DNA of 8,844 bases, from NCBI GenBank assembly GCA_044870185.1, contig JBIOYL010000319.1, positions 1 through 8,844 on the forward strand, given 5' to 3'. The first letter of the stretch is position 1. The number at the start of each line of letters is the position of its first letter. A program made the translations under genes and the position numbers. Below, one piece after another: positions 5,615 through 8,844 of this stretch. The notes beneath the pieces are model-generated. The model was given only the letters and a program-made list of their open reading frames with translations. It had not been told where the DNA came from and ran no database searches. The DNA is from JBIOYL01 sp044870185 (GTDB lineage Bacteria > Actinomycetota > CALGFH01).

Positions 5615-6169
5615 ATGCCGATCACCCGCCTCAACCACGCCGTGCTCTACGTCGGCGACCTGCGGCGCAGCGTGGCCTTCTACACCGACGTGCTCGGCTT
5701 CCGGCGCGTCAACATGACCCCGGACGGCTTCGCCGGCGCCGCCTTCCTGCAGGCCCCCGGCTCCAGCAACGACCACGACCTCGGCCTGTTCGAGCTGGGC
5801 GCGGCCACCGGCCCGTCACCGGCCGCCGGCCCGTCGGCCGCTGGCCGGTCGCCGGCCGGGCGGTCCACCGTCGGCCTGTACCATCTCGCCTGGGAGGTCG
5901 ACACCCTTGCCGAGCTCGAGCGGGTTGCGGCCAGGCTCGCCGAGGCCGGCGCGCTCGTCGGCGCCAGCGACCACGGCACCACCAAGAGCCTGTACGGGCA
6001 CGACCCCGACGGGCTCGAGTTCGAGGTCGTGTGGATCGTCCCGGCCGCCCTGCTCGACGAGGACGCCCTCGCCGGCCGCAAGCGCATTGGCCGGCTCGAC
6101 CTGGACCGCGAGAAGCAGCGCTACGGCGCGACCACCCGCGGCGGCGTCGGCATCTCCACGCCCGCCTGA
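5615..6169 (+). CDS. VOC-superfamily protein (glyoxalase/catechol-dioxygenase fold)
   Basis: 184 aa; ATG at 5615 with AAAGGAG (5598-5604) 10 nt upstream. Two beta-alpha-beta-beta-beta modules are visible. The first has ITRLNHAVLYVGDLRRSVAFY and ends at LGLFEL. The second has TVGLYHLAWEV and ends at HDPDGLEFEVVW. Likely metal ligands by position are H8, E60, H90 and E137, with spacing close to that of glyoxalase I; H54 and H120 are further candidates. The enzyme could be a lyase, dioxygenase, epimerase or thiol transferase; substrate cannot be told from sequence. The modules are joined by an Ala/Gly/Pro/Ser linker (63-85) made of five-residue repeats. The 3' end overlaps the convergent histidine kinase gene by 49 bp. 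It probably shares a transcript with the preceding HicB/DinB-like gene. Confidence 0.88.
   Translation: MPITRLNHAVLYVGDLRRSVAFYTDVLGFRRVNMTPDGFAGAAFLQAPGSSNDHDLGLFELGAATGPSPAAGPSAAGRSPAGRSTVGLYHLAWEVDTLAELERVAARLAEAGALVGASDHGTTKSLYGHDPDGLEFEVVWIVPAALLDEDALAGRKRIGRLDLDREKQRYGATTRGGVGISTPA
5807..5869 (+). repeat. 15-nt tandem repeat encoding the VOC inter-module linker
   Basis: Four degenerate 15-nt units (5807-5821, 5825-5839, 5840-5854, 5855-5869, with one extra GCC codon after the first) encode the pentapeptides TGPSP, AGPSA, AGRSP and AGRST. This is a short coding minisatellite placed exactly between the two VOC modules. It is probably a flexible linker grown by repeat duplication. Confidence 0.6.
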
Positions 6170-7620
6170 CCGGCCGGGGTGTCGGCCGGTCCCTGGCCGC
6201 CGGCGGCCGGCCCGGCGGCCGGGGCGAGCGGCAGCTCGACGCGGAAGCGGGCCCCCCGGCCGGGGGCGGAGCTCACGCCGGCGCGGCCGCCGTGGGCCTG
6301 GGCGACGGCGGCCACGATCGACAGCCCGAGCCCGGCGCCGCCCTTCTCCCGCGAGCGGGCAGGGTCGGTGCGGTAGAAGCGCTCGAAGACCCGCTCGGCC
6401 TGGTCGGGGGTGAGCCCGGGTCCCGCATCGGTCACCTCCAGCGCGGCGACCCCGCCGTCCCGGGCGACCCGCACGTGCACGGGCGCATCCGGCGGGGTGT
6501 GCATGCGGGCGTTGGCGAGCAGGTTGCCCGCCACCTGCCGCAGCCGTGCCTCGTCGCCCGCCACCATGACCGGGCCGGGGGTGGCGACCGTGATCGGGCG
6601 CGCCGGCTCGACCACCCGGGCGTCCTGGGCGGCCTCGGCCGCCAGCCGGGACAGGTCGACCGGCTCGCGCTGCAGCGGGCGGCCCTGGTCGAGGCGGGCG
6701 AGCAGCAGCAGCTCGTCGACCAGCACGCCCATGCGTTCGGCCTCGTCCTCGATGCGGCGCATGGCGGTGGCCAGGTCGGCCGGGCGGCTGCGGGCGCCGC
6801 GGCGGAACAGCTCGGCGTAGCCGCGGATGGAGGTGAGCGGGGTGCGCAGCTCGTGGGAGGCGTCGGCGACGAACTGGCGCAGGCGGGCCTCGGAGGCGCG
6901 CCGCTGGGCGAACGCGGCCTCGATCTGGGTGAGCATGGCGTTGAACGCCAGGCCGAGCCGGCCGACCTCGGTGCGCGGCTCGGCCCGGCGCACCCGCCGG
7001 GAGAGCTCGCCGGCGGCGATCGCGCCGGCCGTGGCCGAGACCTCCTCCAAGGGCCGCAGGCCGAGCTGCACCAGCCGCCACGCCAGGGCGCCGAGCAGGG
7101 CCAGGATGGCGATGCTGGCCACCAGCTCGATGGCGAGCAGCCGGCCGAGGGTCTGGCCGACGTCGGTGAGCGGCACCGCCACGACGACCGTGCCCAACCC
7201 GCCGGGCAGGGGCGCGGCCTGGACCCGGAAGCGGGTCGCGCCGCTGCGCGCGTCGGCGGTGAAGGTGGCCACCATCCCGCCGTCGCCCGCCGCGCCCGTG
7301 GGCAGCGGGTCGGGCAGCCTGGGCGCCGGCCCGTCGTCGGCGCTGGACACGAGCAAGGTGCGGCCGGCCGGGTCGCGGACCTCGACGTAGGTCGGGGTGA
7401 GCGCGGCCCCTCCCGGATCGTCGCGCCGGTCCGAGGGCGGGCCGACGGTGCCGCGGCGCAGGATGCTCTCGGCGGTCCGCTGGCGGAACATCCCGAGCTG
7501 CTGGTCGACCCGCTGCAGCAGGAAGGCACGCAGGGCGGTCCAGGTGGCGACGTCGGAGGCGACCAGCCCGGCCGCGACCAGCAGCAGCACGGCGGTCAGC
7601 AGTCGCCCGCGCAGGGACAC
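6121..7620 (-). CDS. Two-component sensor histidine kinase
   Basis: 499 aa, GTG start at 7620 with GAGGGG (7634-7629) 8 nt upstream inside the end of the regulator gene. Order: TM1 ~5-25, an extracytoplasmic sensor region ~31-158 with no recognised domain, TM2 ~161-182, HAMP ~183-236, DHp with phospho-acceptor H256 in ASHELRTPLTSIRGY, and an HATPase domain. The ATPase has an N-box NLLANARMHTP (N366, N370), G1 DAGPGL (398-403), F-box ERFYR (413-417) and G2 GAGLGLSI (428-435). The catalytic domain ends near FRVELPL (~465). The last ~34 residues are an Ala/Gly/Pro-rich tail that overlaps the VOC gene. Architecture resembles actinobacterial TcrY/TrcS/MprB-like kinases. It should autophosphorylate in response to an envelope signal and pass phosphate to the regulator encoded 4 nt upstream. 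Confidence 0.94.
   Translation of the reverse strand: MSLRGRLLTAVLLLVAAGLVASDVATWTALRAFLLQRVDQQLGMFRQRTAESILRRGTVGPPSDRRDDPGGAALTPTYVEVRDPAGRTLLVSSADDGPAPRLPDPLPTGAAGDGGMVATFTADARSGATRFRVQAAPLPGGLGTVVVAVPLTDVGQTLGRLLAIELVASIAILALLGALAWRLVQLGLRPLEEVSATAGAIAAGELSRRVRRAEPRTEVGRLGLAFNAMLTQIEAAFAQRRASEARLRQFVADASHELRTPLTSIRGYAELFRRGARSRPADLATAMRRIEDEAERMGVLVDELLLLARLDQGRPLQREPVDLSRLAAEAAQDARVVEPARPITVATPGPVMVAGDEARLRQVAGNLLANARMHTPPDAPVHVRVARDGGVAALEVTDAGPGLTPDQAERVFERFYRTDPARSREKGGAGLGLSIVAAVAQAHGGRAGVSSAPGRGARFRVELPLAPAAGPAAGGQGPADTPAGQAGVEMPTPPRVVAP
6195..6220. terminator. GC-only hairpin at the convergent VOC / histidine kinase junction
   Basis: GGCCGCCGG (6195-6203), an 8-nt loop, CCGGCGGCC (6212-6220): a perfect 9-bp stem 26 nt beyond the VOC stop and inside the kinase's low-complexity tail. 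It also contains the 14-bp palindrome at 6195-6208. Because it is symmetrical it could end VOC transcription or slow convergent polymerases. No T-run is present. Confidence 0.35.
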
Positions 7621-7624
7621 GGCA

Positions 7625-8320
7625 CTAGCCCCTCGGCAGCCGCAGCGTGTAGCCCACCCGCCGCACCGTGTGGATCAGCGGGGGGTCGAAGCGGTCGATC
7701 TTGCGGCGCAGGTAGCTGATGTAGGTCTCGACGATGTTGTCGTTGCCGCCGAAGTCGTACTGCCACACGTTGTCGAGGATCTGGGCCTTGGACACGACCC
7801 GCCGGGCGTTCAGCACCAGGTAGCGCAGCAACTTGAACTCGGTCGAGGTCAGCTCGACCGGCACGCCCTGGCGCCACGCCTCGTGGCTGTCCTCGTCCAG
7901 CTCCAGGTCGGCGAACTCCAGCCGCCCGGACCTGCCCGCCGACCCGTGGGTGCGCCGCAGCACCGCCCGGACGCGGGCGATCAGCTCCTGCAGGCTGAAC
8001 GGCTTGGTGACGTAGTCGTCGCCGCCGACGGTGAGCCCGAGCACCTTGTCCTCGGTGGCGTCCTTGGCGGTCAGGAACACCACCGGCACGGAGCTGCCGT
8101 TGCGGCGCAGCCGCCGACACACCTCCAGGCCCTCCATGTCCGGCAGCATCAGGTCGAGGATGACCAGGTCCGGCCGGAACGCCGCCGCGGCCGACAGCGC
8201 CTGCCGCCCGCTCCCGGCGGTCGACACCTCGAAGCCCTCGTAGCGCAGCGCCATGCTCACCAGGTCGGTGATGTAGGCCTCGTCGTCCACGACCAGGATC
8301 CGGCCCTCGCCCGTCCCCAT
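7625..8320 (-). CDS. OmpR/PhoB-family response regulator
   Basis: 231 aa, ATG at 8320-8318 with GGGAG (8335-8331) 10 nt upstream. The receiver domain (7-122) has the acidic pair D12/D13, phospho-acceptor D56 in VILDLMLPD, T84 in VFLTAKD and K106 in YVTKPFS. The winged-helix DNA-binding domain (~132-230) has VELTSTEFKLLRYLVLN, the recognition region VWQYDFGGNDNIVETYISYLRRKID and the wing IHTVRRVGYTLR. This is close to the TcrX/TrcR/MprA group of actinobacterial regulators. The partner kinase gene starts 4 nt after its stop. OmpR-type regulators bind head-to-tail direct repeats about 11 bp apart; such an array exists 144-187 bp upstream, suggesting autoregulation. Confidence 0.95.
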   Translation of the reverse strand: MGTGEGRILVVDDEAYITDLVSMALRYEGFEVSTAGSGRQALSAAAAFRPDLVILDLMLPDMEGLEVCRRLRRNGSSVPVVFLTAKDATEDKVLGLTVGGDDYVTKPFSLQELIARVRAVLRRTHGSAGRSGRLEFADLELDEDSHEAWRQGVPVELTSTEFKLLRYLVLNARRVVSKAQILDNVWQYDFGGNDNIVETYISYLRRKIDRFDPPLIHTVRRVGYTLRLPRG

Positions 8321-8388
8321 CGCGTCCCGTCTCCCGCTCGTCCCCGCCTGGCCCGGCCTTCCCTGGCCCTTCCCTGGCCGGCCCGCTT

Positions 8389-8438
8389 CCTCGCCTCGGC
8401 CGCCCGTCTCCTCGCCCGGCCCGCGCCTCGCCTCGGCC
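8389..8438. repeat. Direct repeat pair in a pyrimidine-rich leader
   Basis: The 13-bp word CCTCGCCTCGGCC occurs at 8389-8401 and 8426-8438. Just before it, CTTCCCTGGCC occurs twice back to back within 8358-8379. All lie in a C/T-rich strand (G/A-rich in the response-regulator mRNA, if transcription starts upstream). They may be only low-complexity drift. Confidence 0.4.
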
Positions 8439-8463
8439 CGCCCTGTACCAGTGTGCGGCCGGA

Positions 8464-8507
8464 AGCTGGGTTTGCGCTGGGACTTCGCTGAGTGCCCGCT
8501 GAGACCG
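8464..8507. promoter_or_regulatory. Four 11-bp-spaced direct repeats, probable OmpR-type regulator operator
   Basis: On the plus strand, seven-base motifs start at 8464 (AGCTGGG), 8475 (CGCTGGG), 8486 (CGCTGAG) and 8497 (CGCTGAG). Each is followed by 4 variable bases, so the period is exactly 11. Consensus is NGCTGRG, or CYCAGCN on the minus strand. A 7+4 direct-repeat layout is the classic geometry of PhoB/OmpR boxes, which place two or more winged-helix domains head-to-tail on one face of the helix. The array lies 144 bp from the response-regulator start and 199 bp from the start of the divergent gene. Confidence 0.65.
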
Positions 8508-8568
8508 CCCGGCCCGGCGTCGGCGGGTCAGCCGTCGCCGTCGGCGGGCCGGCCGGCGGCCGCGGCGC

Positions 8569-8611
8569 TTGACAGGCGCATGGCGGCTTGACTGAATCGC
8601 GTGGTTTGACA
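8569..8611 (+). promoter_or_regulatory. Three TTGAC boxes at 18-19 bp spacing
   Basis: TTGACA (8569-8574), TTGACT (8588-8593) and TTGACA (8606-8611) occur in one orientation, 19 and 18 bp apart. Two are perfect -35 hexamers. The best -10 partner is CTGAAT (8592-8597), 17 nt after the first box, a poor match. They could be the -35 of the 8706 gene's promoter with overlapping alternatives, or a second regulator's direct repeats. Confidence 0.4.
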
Positions 8612-8705
8612 ATGCCGGGGCGACCCTGCAGCGCCCTCTCACACCCGCCGCAGGACGGCGGACGCGCCGGCCGGGTCGTCTCCCTGCCACCGCTTGGGGG
8701 CCGCC

Positions 8706-8844
8706 ATGCTGCCGCACGCAACCAGAGCATGCTTCGTCCTGCGCCTCGTGGCGCTCGTGATGGTCTTCACGGCCGCTCAGGTCCCGTCGGTGGCCGCCCC
8801 GCCAGCCGGCAGCCTGACCGGAGCGGCCGCCGGCCGGCCCGCCG
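8706..8844 (+). CDS. Exported protein, N-terminal part only (3' cut by window edge)
   Basis: An ATG at 8706 opens a frame that stays open to the window end (46 codons). The first ~31 residues form a good signal peptide: a short n-region with R7, a hydrophobic core (FVLRLVALVMVFTAA, 10-24) and a VAA motif (29-31) that would allow cleavage before APPAGS-like sequence. The visible mature part is Ala/Gly/Pro-rich, typical of a flexible linker near the membrane. The Shine-Dalgarno is weak (a G-run 8695-8699). The gene is divergent from the two-component system and shares its control region, so it may be a target. Function cannot be judged from this fragment. Confidence 0.6.
   Translation, partial: MLPHATRACFVLRLVALVMVFTAAQVPSVAAPPAGSLTGAAAGRPA

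Larger units (their letters stand above)
8321..8705. other. Divergent control region between the response regulator and an exported-protein gene
   Basis: 385 bp without a convincing ORF. From left to right it holds the regulator's ribosome-binding site (8331-8335), a pyrimidine-rich patch with short direct repeats (8357-8438), four 11-bp-spaced direct repeats (8464-8507), a very GC-rich block with GGCCGGCC and GCGGCCGC palindromes (about 8523-8567), and three TTGAC boxes (8569-8611). No clean -10 element could be assigned for either gene. Confidence 0.6.

Noticed and set aside
4996..7719. A 907-codon plus-strand open frame spanning the DinB-like, VOC and histidine kinase genes
   Set aside because: It crosses three genes with clear domains in other frames, and its translation is Arg/Gly/Pro/Ala-rich without motifs. 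Long antisense and offset open frames are expected at this GC content.
7397..8491. A 364-codon plus-strand open frame opposite the response regulator
   Set aside because: The receiver and winged-helix motifs are complete on the minus strand; this frame has none and runs through the operator region.
1..8844. tRNA, rRNA, CRISPR array, transposase, integrase or attachment sites
   Set aside because: I looked and saw no cloverleaf, no regular repeat-spacer pattern, no transposase or recombinase motif and no terminal inverted repeats. The vapBC pair is the only typically mobile-associated element.

Overview
High-GC DNA with GC-rich third codon positions, frequent GTG starts, a 4-nt stop/start overlap, a possibly leaderless toxin-antitoxin promoter, a MerR/class III cyclase protein and DrrAB-type transporters. 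Together these suggest a chromosomal segment of an actinobacterium (Actinomycetota). I cannot name the genus. There is no sign of phage, insertion sequence, CRISPR, tRNA or rRNA. The DNA reads as a regulatory and stress-defence neighbourhood.

Layout, left to right. (1) Bases 1-506: 3' end of a large LuxR/MalT-like regulator, plus strand. (2) 660-2018: a soluble class III adenylate/guanylate cyclase with an N-terminal MerR-like helix-turn-helix. (3) 2102-3948: a translationally coupled drrA-drrB pair, a two-component ABC-2 exporter of the daunorubicin-resistance type. (4) 4103-4722, minus strand: a vapB-vapC toxin-antitoxin pair, with a promoter and palindromic operator abutting the vapB start codon. 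(5) 4919-6169, plus strand: a HicB-like/DinB-like protein followed 30 nt later by a VOC (glyoxalase/dioxygenase-fold) protein, probably one operon. (6) 8320-6121, minus strand: an OmpR-family response regulator and its histidine kinase, 4 nt apart. The kinase tail overlaps the VOC gene end-to-end by 49 bp. (7) 8321-8705: a 385-bp divergent control region. (8) 8706-8844: the start of a secreted or membrane-anchored protein, cut by the window edge.

How the genes may work together. The left half pairs transcription regulators with a drug or lipid exporter, but shared control is inference only. The right half looks like an envelope-sensing two-component system. Its divergent control region carries four copies of a 7-bp motif at an exact 11-bp period, the layout expected for a PhoB/OmpR-type regulator. 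This makes autoregulation, or control of the divergent exported protein, the best testable hypothesis in the window. No entirely new multi-gene system is obvious. The most unusual items are that operator array, the MerR-cyclase architecture, the apparent HicB/DinB fusion, and an orphan ribosome-binding site and start codon buried in a hairpin behind drrB.
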